Positions 51,920-62,969 of a stretch of 64,000 nucleotides of DNA are shown in pieces. Position 1 is the first letter of the stretch, and every line of letters begins with the position of its first letter. This DNA is from Micromussa lordhowensis. Taxonomy: Eukaryota; Cnidaria; Anthozoa; Scleractinia; Lobophylliidae. The notes below the pieces were generated by a model. The model did no database searches and was not told the origin of the DNA. It saw only the letters and a program-made list of their open reading frames with translations. Both the position numbers and the translations under genes were made by a program. The stretch spans positions 33,531,909 to 33,595,908 of the forward strand of contig OZ026601.1 of the NCBI GenBank assembly GCA_964020085.1, given 5' to 3'.

Positions 51920-54900
51920 TTAATCTTCAGTTTCATTGGTGCTGAATCTTGTGTGTTTAGGGCGTTTTGTCTTTATTTCTGATGCCTGAAAAAAAAACAA
52001 GGAAAACAGTCAGAATAAGGAAGAAAATCACTTACATGTACATAACAGCCTCAGAGCACAAGATTGTCACACCATTGATCTTTGAGACAGTGAGACAATA
52101 TATTTAGTAGCATTAGCCCACGTGTAATAAGAGCCACCTTTACCCAACAGCTAAAAGGGACAGCTGGCTCTATGGTCCATAAAACCAGGATCCAAGAAGA
52201 GGAAAACATTGTGCTGTGGCCTTTAAAATAAAACAGGTCTTTGAGGCTCCAGGGAGCCTATCCCCTCCCCTGTTCCTTGGGATCCTAAGGCTACTTGTAC
52301 AGAGTGAGGAGAACTGGGGAAGGTTAAAACTGTTGGGAGACTGGGATGAGGCTAAAAGGTTAATGAGAGGGGAGGGGAAGTGGATACCAATGGGTAGTTA
52401 GTTGCAAGGTAACCAAGCCTTTGATGAATGAAAAACAAACATGGATTGTAACTTACATATCCGGGAAAGTCATACTCAATCCCCAGATCTTTCATCTTTT
52501 TCCTCTTCTTGTGTTCTTTCTTAAGAATATTGCTGACTTGCTTTCGATGTTCCTCATCCGTCTTTGCCTAAAATGACAAAAAGAAAGATGTTTGACTCAA
52601 TAGGCGCTTTGCAGCTAAGCCATCATGTGACCTACTTTTCATAAAATTATGGGCTATAACTTAAAGAATGACAGAAATGGGAAAAGCATGTCGAAAAATA
52701 AACAAATGGCAAGGTTTGAGGTCTCTGACATTAAAGGATGAGATTTTATGACGGTTTTAAGTTTTTTAAAAAAATAAAAAGATTTCTATGGAAAGAGTTG
52801 TTGGAGAACAAGACCTTGCTCTCCAGCAACATTTTAACAGATATCCTCTAAATTTTCTGAAAATTCAAACTGTGTATAAACTTACTCTTTAATGCCAGGG
52901 GCTTCAAACCCATAATATAAAAACTTTTGAGCAAAAATTTGGTCACGTGAGCCAAGCTGCAAAGGGCCTATTATTACTTTTATTACAGCTGCTGGAATTC
53001 TTTTTTCGAAATTGCCCACTGACTATAGCACTCACCTTATTTTGCTTCTTAATTTCATTTTTCTTTCGAGGTATAAAACGAAATTTTCTGTTGGATCCTT
53101 TCCATAGTCTTGGATGGACTCTGTCATTTGGAATTACTTTGCCTGCAAAAAAATATACAGAATTCAACATTGGGTAGTTCCAGATGATATCCATATCCCT
53201 CTACTGAAGGATTTTTTTCTATGGATCTGCCCTCCCCCCCCAACCCCCAGGAAATTCCAATTTCTTCCATGGAGGAAGTATGGATAATATTTTCTGCAAC
53301 TGCACATTAAACTCTATACTGCTAAGCATTCTGTATTCAAGCTTTAGTTCATGGGGCAAGACGGAAACGAAAATTCTCAAAAGGATTTGGGACAAGCTAG
53401 AAAATTGGAGGAAAAATAAAGAAGTGTACCATATCATGTATGAGAGAAATTAACTTTTCCCTGCAATTTTTCATTTTTTTAACAGCTTGCACACACACTG
53501 TGACTGTAGACTGTGAGAATATTGGAGTAAAAAACTACTTGAAGAAATTAACAGAATACAGATATTAAGTGAACAAACTCTGAACAACTTGTGAAGTATG
53601 CTCTGAGGGGAAAGAATCTGCAAAATGATGACTAGATTATACTCCATATTTAGGTGAATTTTAAAATCAAATTTGGTTTGTGTCAAAGGTGTTCTTGTCA
53701 CTGTAAGTTGTTTCTTGTTACTTGTGACAAATGTGGTTAAAAGAAGACTTAGTGTCACTGAGGAAATCTTCTGATGAAAACTGACCCTAAAAAGACCCTT
53801 TCTTCAAGAAAAATGCCAACATACTTTCCACTACATGATGAACTGCACCAAAACACATTGAAACCCACTTTTGTAAGTACATTTACATGAAAAAAAAAAT
53901 GAATTATGGACACTACTGTAATCAAAATCACATGTGAAATTCTGCTACACTAAATTAAAATTTCCAGTTGTTACAAAAATGTAATTTACATATACATGTA
54001 TGGTGCATCTTTATCAGAATGCACCCTATTACCAATTTCAAGCAATACCAACAACATTTTGCATTTTCCAAATACAGAAAAAAATATCTCCAAAGATCCA
54101 TTTACATGCCAAAACTAGTAAATATGCAAACTTATGCGAAATACAGGACCCCAAACTTGCGAATTTTTACAAAGAAATATATGCCAGCACGAAAGGTTGG
54201 GGTCCCAAACTTGTTACAAGTTTTCAATGGATTCTTGTAAAACTTCCAAAATTAACTAAATTCATTTTGAGGGCCCCACTGAAAACTGTCATGGTGAATT
54301 GGGTTCCATCATTGAATATTATTATTATTATAAATTGAGCAGTGAGGCTTATAACGTTGTTTGAATTAAAAATTGGAAAAGCATGACATTCAGTTAAAGG
54401 TCCATTGAATAATAATATTATTTTCAATATTTATTGCAATTTTTCTGTTTTTTGCTGTTTTCCTGCCCTACATAGCCATTTAAATGTGTTTTCAAGGAGT
54501 GTCCTAAGTTTATCTATACTCACATTTTAACAATCTCCCGAACATCATGTAATTGTGCATAGTTTCAGCCACTATTTTGGCAACTTCATCAGAGGCAAAC
54601 TCCACAAAAGCATAACCTTTCGATCTTGCAGTCTGTTCAGAAAAAAACAATGAAACAATGTTTGTCTCCTCACTGACTGACGAAGATTTATTTCATTGCC
54701 AGTTTTTAAAAGTTGGTGTTAATATTCCTATTTTAATAAGTTTTCTTTCTTCCTTAACATTTTTGTTGACAATATGTACGACGAAACAAGAACAGGAAAA
54801 AGGGAGTTAAACTGGACATTTCAAGGTGGAGTATCTACAGAGGTCTGGAGCCCCTACCTCATGGGGAACTGCCCAGCAAGTGACAAATTTATAAATTTGA

Positions 54901-56233
54901 AAATCTACGTCATAAAACAAAACAAAAAACAAAAACTAAACAGGCTTCTTAATTTGCAACTAAAAATAAATTGAACAACATTAGATACTTACTCAGCAAA
55001 AACAGGCAATTTGGCAGTGGTAGATTCACGCAAGTTTGTAATAGGTAAATAAAATAAAATGTGAGCCAAATAGACTGTCACAAGGCAAGAAATGTAATAT
55101 GCAGGGAATGTTTTTGACTATGCAGTTGTATAAATCAAAGACATAATTTTATCATTTTCTGCAAAGTGAAAAAAAGATTGTCACTGTGCAGTTAAGTTTT
55201 ATGACCGGACGAACAGACTGCTGTCATGGATGGTTCATGTAGGGGGGACTCCTACATGCATGTGAAGGGTCAGGGTGCTCCTCGTCTCTCTTAGAGGTTT
55301 AATCACAGATCTTGGTCTCACTTGTGTTCAGGATGAAATGCCATAACTTTTAGCCGGGACGCAAAGAAATAATAAACTATGATGTCATAGTTTTAAAATC
55401 TGTTTGGAGGAAAACATATCCAACAACAACATATTAACCACCATTTTAGTCAATATTTGTCTGTCTGTTTTAGAGTAGAATCTTTGAGAGGTCAAGTACA
55501 TGTAAAGCTTGACAGATGCCAAGATTGGTCTCCTTGGGGATTTAATTCAAATTCTTCAATGAGCATCCCCAACCCTGTCACATGGGACTGCCCTCAACCC
55601 GATTCACACAGGAGTGTTCCCCGGGTTCATTACTTTTTGACTTCTTGTCTAAGATTTGAATCACCTACCTTTTTACTTCTTGATAGTCTCACTTTATTTA
55701 CTCTGCCAAACTGTGTGAAAAAGCCTCGAATTTGATCTTCATAGAATCCATGGGGAATGTGACCAAGATAGATCACACCAGGGGTCATGTCATCATCCTG
55801 AAGTGAAAATGAAAATTACAAATGGACCAACTCAGAACTAAGAAAAAAATGTTTCCAAGGAGTTTACACTGGTGCAGGTATTGATGGATTTTAATAGCCT
55901 ATGAGGGATTGCATAATATATGAGGGCAGCAAAGTGGGGTTGTCATCTCATTTCATGCATGAATTTTAACAAAATCCATGCATCATATATCCTTTTAGCT
56001 ACTTTTTACGAGAACACAATGCATTGTCCCTGGCCAGGGCTTGAATGTGGACCCAGGGGGAGTTACTCCCATATTATATGGGAGTTATAAAATAAGAATA
56101 CTTGTGTGCAGCATGCAGCAAAAACTAATAATCTTGTACAACTGAGTTTATTAATCGACAGGTTTCGTCTGCTAGTGAGACTTTGTCTGGACTGACCTAC
56201 AAGATACAAAGGCGGAACTTATTTTATACTTAA

Positions 56234-56307
<74 letters not shown>

Positions 56308-56308
56308 A

Positions 56309-56345
<37 letters not shown>

Positions 56346-58906
56346 TTTTATTAAAAATGCCTCCCAAAAATAGAAAACTAGGCTACAATAAAAACAAAAA
56401 GGCCCAAAAACTCACGCATACGCTCGCCATCTTTGTAGATCATGGTATAATGGCTCATATACCATGATCGCTAAGCCAATGAAAACTCTCGAATTGCATT
56501 ATCCAATGATCCAGGTTTTAATAATAAACTTTATAGTACAAAGTACGCTCCTACTATAAGGTGTGATCAACAAAACGCCCCCAAGAAGTACCTGCAGGAC
56601 TTGACTAAATTCCTGTGCTAGAAAATGTGTAATATAAGCAGGTCTCACAGATTAAAGTGAAATCTGTGAGCCCAATTTTAAAATAAGAATACTTGTGGGC
56701 AGCACGCAGCAACAACTAATAGTCTTGTACAACTGAGTTTATTAATCGACTCGAATTCGTCTGCTAGTGAGACTTCATCAGGATTAAACTACAAGATACA
56801 AAGATGGAACTTATTTTATACTAAATCTTTGTAGTACTCAGGCAGTTTGGTGAGTCGTTAATATAAATTAGGAAAAGGAGGAGACTAACAAGACTTCCCT
56901 GTGGGACACCACAGATAACAGCCTGTGCACCAGACAGCTCACCATCGACCAGACACTTTTGTTGATGATCACTTTGGTAGGATTCAAACCACTGTAGAGC
57001 CCTTTGTTCAATGCTGTAGCTAGCTAGCGGCCATAAAAGAATCTTATGGTCAATGGTGCCAAAAGCCTTTTTTAAATCTATGAATATTACACCATCTATA
57101 AGACCATGGTAAATATTGGCAGTTGGCCAACTGTTAGAAGCTTTAAGCAAGGACGTTAGTGTGCTGTGAAGTGTTCTAAAGCTGGATTGACAGTTGGCTA
57201 AGAGATCATTATCACCGAGATACTTAAAAAATTGGTGGTAAATTATAATTTCGAACACCTCAAAGATGGGGGAAATAATCGAAATTGGCCAGTAGATGTT
57301 AATGTCTTGTCTTTTGCCCTGTTTAGCTCAGATAATAACATAGTCATTATCCAAGATATAGGTATGGTTAGAACTGAGAGCACTCCTTCCTTCCTTCCAT
57401 TGATTCTTTTTACCTTCTCCACATCCGCTGACCAGTTATAAAGCGGTGGCAGTTGCTTGCGACCAAGTCGGAAAAGATTTATTCACCAAGTGATTTCTTT
57501 TTGTGGCAATGTTTCTTATTCGTGGATCATTTCTGCACAGTGGACAGCATATGTTTTTTAGCTTGAAGTTCTTGCTGGCAGTTGAACCAATTCAATGTTG
57601 TTCAATGGAAGTAGCGCCCTGTATTATTGACCTGAACGTAACTTCAAGGTTCAGCATCGTTGATTCGATTGTAAGGGAAAATTAAATCTTTATCATTTTT
57701 CCTTCACAATCCTGTCTGACACTTGTGATAACTTAGGGCTCGAATAAGGTTAACATACTCTGAATATCCAAAGAATGGCACTTTTACAACGCTTTTACCT
57801 GGGCACTTTTGCCTCCAGGTTTTCCAAAACAAAAATCATTTTGTAGTTATGGAATAAGTACCGTATATCATACGGTTTTAGTTTTGTAGTCTATAGGAAT
57901 TATATATAAAACTGATTAAGTTCAGTTAAAAGTCAAAAACAGTTTTGGTTTGATATTTAGAAAGTTGTTTTTTTCTGTTGCAACAGCTCTCATAACGGTT
58001 CTTTATTCACTCTGATTTTATCTGAAGTAGAGGACTTCATGAAATAAAAAAAAATTGTACAAGTGGAAATAAACCTTTGAAATGTGACTGAGTAAGATAT
58101 TGGTTTAGTTAGCGTATGTTGAACTAGGATAGTGATAGAGTTGCTGCATGGAAAATAGCTAGTCTGGGATACAGTAGGGGTTTTTGGTGTCTAGTCTAGA
58201 ATAGGGTTGTAAAAGCTGATCATGGTCTAGTGTAGGGTAGGGGTTTCTGTGTCAAAGATTTACAGAGTACCTCCCACCCCCAGGAATCTGGAGGGCTCAA
58301 TCCAGAGTGAAGGACACTAGCCATGAGGCCACTGTGCCTCCCATGTATAAACCCTTTGCCAACCTCACATATGGTGTGATATCCCTGTGGTGGGAGAATC
58401 ATGTTAAAGATCCCAAGATCATAATATTTTTCTTTCAATATCCCCCGAAACCTGTGAAATCGATTAGTTCCTCATGTAAGAACAAAATCTTATGCACTAA
58501 CCAAATTAAATTATACCTGCCAACCTTTCTCTGAATCACAGGTAAAAGATTTTTATCTCAGGTGGGGATGGATTTTTGAAGAAGTCCCCATTATATCTGA
58601 AGACGTCCAGAGATTTCCAAAGGTGTCTTGAACGTTTTTGGCCCCACACCTACACCAGAGTTCGAAAAATTGGGGGAAATGTACCATAATTTAAATAGAC
58701 TTTTCTTTTGTATTAAATATTTTTTGAAAAGTTAAGGCTGTAATAGTTGTAATATATACTAAACTATTTCTTATTGAACAAAGCGTTGTACTTACCTGAG
58801 CTCGTATTCTCTTCACTTTATCTTCAAATTCTTTTTGTTTGTTTGAATCAAGGGCTAAACTTGATAGTTCATTCGTTTCTCCTTCTTCTATGTTGTCGTC
58901 CGCCAT
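51920..58906 (-). CDS. NIFK: NIFK (MKI67 FHA-interacting nucleolar RRM protein), six exons
   Basis: Exons on the minus strand, in order: 58796-58906, 55669-55797, 54524-54632, 53036-53142, 52457-52567 and 51920-51985, all GT-AG and in phase, giving 210 aa. A single RRM spans about residues 45-120: RNP2 [20 protein letters not shown], the loop [14 protein letters not shown], and RNP1 SKGYAFVEF. The family-typical [17 protein letters not shown] and [20 protein letters not shown] follow, then a basic tail ([20 protein letters not shown]). NIFK and its yeast relative Nop15 act in large-subunit rRNA processing in the nucleolus. Human NIFK is 293 aa; the C-terminal segment that binds the Ki-67 FHA domain has no counterpart here. 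It is convergent with METTL2 and divergent from MDH1B. Confidence 0.93.
53970..54320. repeat. Degenerate dispersed repeat in NIFK intron 3
   Basis: ACATGCCAAAACTAGTAAAT, ACAGGACCCCAAACTTG and TTTTTACAAAGAAATATATG echo the stretch at 1860-2120. ORFs through it have no recognisable family. Confidence 0.35.
56089..56230 (-). repeat. Penelope/retrozyme-like repeat, left copy, with hammerhead-like core
   Basis: This and 56680-56822 are 142-143 bp direct repeats sharing AACTAATAATCTTGTACAAC, TGAGTTTATTAATCGAC and CTACAAGATACAAAG. On the minus strand the left copy keeps stem II (GTCTCACTAGCAGAC), GAAAC, a two-base loop and GTC (56157-56186), while its CTGANGA box is mutated to CAGACAA. Confidence 0.55.
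56230..56525 (+). mobile_element. MITE family 'TTCCATGAGCG', copy D
   Basis: It opens TTAACAATTATTCCATGAGC and has GTTGGATATGAGATGATAGA, a central palindrome (GAGGCGCGTAGCGCC), and TCATCTCATATCCAACAAG. It ends near TTGCATTATCC...GGTTTTAATAA. It sits exactly at the end of the left direct repeat, so it inserted into that element. Confidence 0.75.
56680..56822 (-). repeat. Penelope/retrozyme-like repeat, right copy, with hammerhead-like core
   Basis: On the minus strand (56790 to 56735): AGTTTAATC, CTGATGA, stem II AGTCTCACTAGCAGAC, GAAT (GAAA expected), TCGAGTC, then GATTAATAAACT. The first and last segments pair as stem I. A bound A precedes stem II compared with the textbook core. A consensus of both copies would restore all conserved boxes. 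Confidence 0.55.
56821..57450 (-). pseudogene. LINE reverse transcriptase fragment
   Basis: Minus-strand peptides include [55 protein letters not shown] (motif A) and [20 protein letters not shown] (motif B), typical of CR1/L2/jockey-type reverse transcriptases. It stops before the YxDD motif, at the right direct repeat, and lacks its 5' half. It lies in NIFK intron 1. Confidence 0.75.
58255..58345 (-). mobile_element. SINE head fragment
   Basis: The complement of 58262-58341 reads GGGAGGCACAGTGGCCTCAT, GGCTAGTGTCCTTCACTC and GATTGAGCCCTCCAG, the tRNA-like head of the SINE at 21727-22037. Preceding GTCTAG...TAGGGTAGGGGTTT words belong to another repeat. Confidence 0.6.
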
Positions 58907-58913
58907 GTTGAAA
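58895..58913 (-). promoter_or_regulatory. TISU/YY1-like start element of NIFK
   Basis: The minus strand reads TTTCAACATGGCGGACGAC across the ATG at 58904-58906, identical over 19 bases to the METTL2 start at 30720-30738. Confidence 0.5.
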
Positions 58914-59018
58914 TTTAACCACGTGTGTTTGGAATGCGCATAATCACACGTGAAGCGAGCCCGCGATAGCTGAATTGCTATGGCAACTGATGGCAATCAT
59001 AAATCCTCAGTAATCAAA
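58907..59018. promoter_or_regulatory. Bidirectional NIFK/MDH1B promoter with two CACGTG E-boxes
   Basis: The two coding starts are 112 bases apart (58906 minus, 59019 plus). CACGTG occurs at 58920-58925 and 58947-58952, as an inverted pair CCACGTGTG ... CACACGTGA. No TATA box is seen. CACGTG is the MYC/MAX/USF site, and ribosome-biogenesis genes such as NIFK are classical MYC targets. Confidence 0.55.
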
Positions 59019-60428
59019 ATGGCGAAGTATGTTATTGCTGGGAAGGCAAATTGCCCTTTCTACGCTAAAGCAGAGCTTCTAGCGGATGAACTTGCATTGA
59101 ACCTGCCAGATTTTAAAGTTCACAAGATTGTCAAGCAGCCCGAAGAATGGAAAGACTGGCTGCAACAGACCTGCGAAGAGAAGGGTTGGAAGCATTTCAG
59201 CTCACCTCTTATTTGGCGCGAGTTGGTCGATCGAGGAGGCGCCGGAATCCTTCTTGGTGGATGCGACAACTTCTTAGAAATGGTGAATGGCTACTACGGC
59301 ATCACTTCAGTAAAAATGAGCGACGAGTTGTTAAATATTGCCAAAGAAAATCTTCAAACGAAGATCGAGATTGACGCAGAGGAAGACCAGAGGAAGGCAG
59401 CCATCACGCCTTTGAGAGTTTGTGTTGGTGGTGCTTCGAACGCCCTTGCTTACGGTGTTTTGAGTTATTTAGCTCAGGGAGAAGTGTTTGGAATCGATCA
59501 AGAAGTCAGTTTTTATCTGCTCGACACGCCCGATTCTCAAGAAGTTCTGAAAGGAACAGCTATGGAGATCCAAGATTGTTCGTGGCCTCTTCTCAGAGAA
59601 GTGGTTTACACGTCAGATCCAGCCATCGCTTTCAAAGACGCCAGCGTTGTAGTTCTGCTGGATGGAGTGCCTGTTACAGAAGAAGGCAATAAAAAGGAGC
59701 AGCTAGTTGCCAATGCCAGAATTTTCAAAGCTCATGGACAGGCACTTGATCAATATGCAAAGAAAGATGTAAAGGTACTCATTGCAGGGGGGCCCGCAAG
59801 TGTGAACGCTTTTGTCACCAGTAAATTTGCCCCTTCGTTACCTAAAAAAAATATCTGTGCATTGGGCCGCCTTCAGGAAAATAGAGCTAAGGGACTTCTG
59901 GCCAAAAAGCTAAATGTAAACACTGCTGGAATAAAGGATGTCATTATCTGGGGTAACATAGGTGTTGTTACCAGAGCTGATCCCAGAAATGCAAGAGTTC
60001 ATGGATATGATGGGGCCATTTGGGGGCCACACGTTCCAGGGTTCACACGTCCGGTACCAGAAATGGTTCATGATGATAAGTGGCTGGCAGGGGAGCTTTT
60101 GGAAACCTTAAAAAAGCCCCTGGATAATTGTAATAACCCTGGTGCCACCCCATCATTATCAGGGAGCTTTGCAGTGCTCTCACAGCTTTGTGACCTGTGG
60201 CAGGGGACATCTTCAGAGATTTTCTCCCTCGGAGTCGCCTCAGAAGCATGGTATGATCTTCCACCAGATATTTTCTTTTCTTTGCCAGTCAAGTTTGGTC
60301 AAGGTTCCTGGAAAATTGTTGACAATATACAACTTGACGGCGACCTTAAATCTCAAATACAAACTATCGCTGAAGAACTAAAGAAGGACTGTGAGGAAGT
60401 TTTAAGTGAGCTGAACTCTGAATCTTGA
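59019..60428 (+). CDS. MDH1B: MDH1B-like malate dehydrogenase-related protein, intronless
   Basis: The frame is a single uninterrupted exon. From the ATG at 59019 it encodes 469 aa beginning MAKYVIAGKANCPFYAKAEL, as in vertebrate MDH1B; an in-frame ATG at 58980 would add 13 residues. The first 110 residues form the MDH1B-specific thioredoxin-like region (WRELVDRGGAGILLGGCDNF). The remainder is an NAD-binding lactate/malate dehydrogenase-like fold with VVVLLDGVPVTEEGNKKEQL, VIIWGNIGVVTRADP and a C-terminal SLGVASEAWYDLP...FSLPVKF. The canonical glycine loop GxxGxxG near residue 140 reads VCVGGASNALAYG, and the active-site His motif is not obvious, so catalysis is doubtful. MDH1B is expressed in ciliated and sperm cells in vertebrates. 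Intron loss contrasts with all neighbours. Confidence 0.9.
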   Translation: MAKYVIAGKANCPFYAKAELLADELALNLPDFKVHKIVKQPEEWKDWLQQTCEEKGWKHFSSPLIWRELVDRGGAGILLGGCDNFLEMVNGYYGITSVKMSDELLNIAKENLQTKIEIDAEEDQRKAAITPLRVCVGGASNALAYGVLSYLAQGEVFGIDQEVSFYLLDTPDSQEVLKGTAMEIQDCSWPLLREVVYTSDPAIAFKDASVVVLLDGVPVTEEGNKKEQLVANARIFKAHGQALDQYAKKDVKVLIAGGPASVNAFVTSKFAPSLPKKNICALGRLQENRAKGLLAKKLNVNTAGIKDVIIWGNIGVVTRADPRNARVHGYDGAIWGPHVPGFTRPVPEMVHDDKWLAGELLETLKKPLDNCNNPGATPSLSGSFAVLSQLCDLWQGTSSEIFSLGVASEAWYDLPPDIFFSLPVKFGQGSWKIVDNIQLDGDLKSQIQTIAEELKKDCEEVLSELNSES

Positions 60429-60850
60429 GTTTGATCGTAATACAGTTGTACAGTTGTACATACTATAAGCTAGAAAGATTAGTGCCTTCGGATATGCAAC
60501 ATAAATTATTACTAGGTAAATTATAGTGAACAAAAGACTAACAGCATACCTGTTGTAAGAGTCAATTTTGTTATTGCATTGTTGTGAAGAGAGATTTGGT
60601 GCATTGAATGAAATCTCTGTTGTTTAAAGTATGTTTGAAAAGTTTGAGTTGTTTAATTTTCCATAAGGGATTAGAGGTGAGTGAACTCAGACCCTCTGAG
60701 AATCAAAAGTATAACTATTAAATATTGAAAAAGTGTAAAAAAGTCAATTATTTTGCAGATGTTTTCTGACACCTTGTCATCATTACCTTTGAACTATTTA
60801 CAGTGCCACACAGCCACAAATCCTTTCGGACTACCAATAATTGTTGTCTG

Positions 60851-61120
60851 AGAATAAATAAATAAATCAACTTTGTTTAACGAGGGTGACACACAAGAGT
60901 GTTCAACTGATAAACTTGTGGCCCTCGAATTCCCGATCGAATTGGAATTTAGAAATGTTGGTTTTTGAGGAGGGGGGAAACCTGGAGAAAAACCCTCAGA
61001 GCAAGGGCGAGAACCAACAACAAACTCAACCCACATGTGACGCCAGTTCCGGGAAACGAACCCGGGACACATTGGTGGGAGGCGAGCGCTGTCATCACTG
61101 CACCACCCCTGCTCCCCTAA
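60851..61120 (-). mobile_element. tRNA-derived SINE with (ATTT)n tail
   Basis: On the minus strand: head GGGGAGCAGGGGTGGTGCAG ... CCCGGGTTCGTTTCCCGG (B box), body GTCACATGTGGGTTGAGTTT, GTTGTTGGTTCTCGCC, GGGTTTTTCTCCAGGTTTCC, AAAAACCAACATTTC, and tail ATTTATTTATTTATTCTC. It is the same family as 12470-12890. Confidence 0.75.
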
Positions 61121-62640
61121 AGAATCAGGCTGCCCTTCCATGGCCTGTTTTTTGGTTGGGAAAGAGAGCTTCCAAGCTAGTGAAATCCGTTGAAGTTGTC
61201 TGAAATTTTTAACTAGTGATGTGGCCAAGTTTAATAATAAAATCTCTCATAGAAGTGAAGAAAGCATTGATTATAGAACACTCGAATTCCATATATTTAT
61301 CCTCACGTTTTGTCAACCACAGTACTGCGCTACAATCATCATCACAGAGCTCGTGACATCATGAGAAACATCACTTTTTAGGATGTATCAACCCACAGGT
61401 AGCCCAAGCTCAGTATGTTTGCGTCATTATCACTTTATGAGACATACAATAAAAGGGAGTGTGGTTAATAAATTACTGTAAAGACATGACAAGAAAACAA
61501 CTTAGAGACCGGTCGTTATTTATTGCCTGGGGGGATGGGGGGGGTTGGAGAATTTTGGGGAATCATTTGATTTTAAGGATTACAGAAGGGGGGATCAGTC
61601 ATAACTGAGAGCCCAATAAGGGGGGGGGGGAGGGTGCTAAATGTCACATGCCCATACAGACTTGGTGGACGGCCATTTGGCACTCTAAAACGTAACTTTG
61701 CAGTTTCCAAGCACCTGGGAGATGGTTAGATTGCTGGTATGTCAACTGACATCAGTTACAGAGGGTTCTCAGTAGAACAGCTAAATTCCACCGGCTATAA
61801 AATCGAATGTAGCCACCTATTACGGTTAGTAAAATTTGCACTCATATAACAATAAATTAAGACTTACAGACTGAGACATTTTAAGAAGAAAAACGAATTT
61901 AAAAAGGTGAAACAGCGCTACTTGCTACGTCTAATTTTAGGATCATAAACAGTCATTTTCCGTAACACTTTGCCCACCAAAGTGCATGAAATCTCATCAT
62001 TAGAAACCTACAATTTCAAAAGTTTCCGGGTGACCATGCCCATTTAAAGGGGGATCAGCTAAATGTTACTATTGACTTCAGCCGAAAATCCTCCTAACCC
62101 CCCCCCCCCCCCACCCGTTTCGTACACTTTACAGCAACTGCAGTATTTTCCATACGATCTCTTACAATGAAGGTCATCATGTCGTTTTTTAAGTGAAAAT
62201 GACGTAAACATACTAAACTTGGGCCACCTGTGGTCACCCAAGCTGGTTTTTGCTGGAATAGGGACAAAATGTTTGTCTCTGTGGTCTGAAATAGAATACC
62301 AGACCCTACCTGTACGTGTAAAAAAACAAAAGAGTCATTAAAAAAAAAGTTAAAAAGAAAGAGAAAAATACTTACAGGATTTGAGACATTTTTTTAAGAA
62401 ACAGAACAGCAATTGAAATTATAGAGGATTTAAAATGTTAGCAACGCATCCTAGAAACCCACCCCCACCCCCGTCAGTCTGTAACATCACTGATATTTAA
62501 TCAGGTATGTTATATCTTTTCTAAAATGTCTTGAATTTAGTTCCTCGCAAAAATGGTGAACACGTGGCCTTGTGTTGGCATCATATTCACACTATTATAA
62601 AGATCAGGGCTCTCTGATACAGGCACTGCTCATTTACATT
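61121..62640. other. Intergenic stretch with long G and C tracts
   Basis: G tracts at 61531-61632 and a C tract at 62097-62112 frame AT-rich sequence. I see no gene. Facing G and C tracts suggest another decayed inverted-repeat element like 23393-25978, but no ends could be matched. Confidence 0.35.
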
Positions 62641-62930
62641 TGGTACCTCAAGGGAGGGCGCTTATTCGAGACAGGGCACTTATTCGGGACAGGGCGCTTA
62701 TTTCTTTTTTGAGAAACAACTGAATGTTCAAAACAAAACTATAATACGGTATGAATCTCCGTTGATACGTACTCTGACGGGCCTGTAATATTTTAATATT
62801 AAAATAGAGGGCTTATTAGAATGGGGGCGCTTATCGAAACAGGGGCGCTTATCAATAAAAACACATTCGAATGGGGACGCTTATTCGATAGGGGGTGCCT
62901 ATTGGAAGGAGGGCGCTAGATCGAATCATT
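62640..62930. repeat. Repeat rich in GGGCGCTTATTCG words
   Basis: GGGCGCTTATTCGAGACAGG, GGGCACTTATTCGGGACAGG, GGGGGCGCTTATCGAAACAG and GGGGACGCTTATTCGATAGG recur at both ends of a 290-bp stretch. They are direct, not inverted. It probably marks the subterminal repeats of a DNA transposon. Confidence 0.6.
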
Positions 62931-62969
62931 GCGGTAATGATCCCGATACTGGTAGAATCTTTTCGCAAC

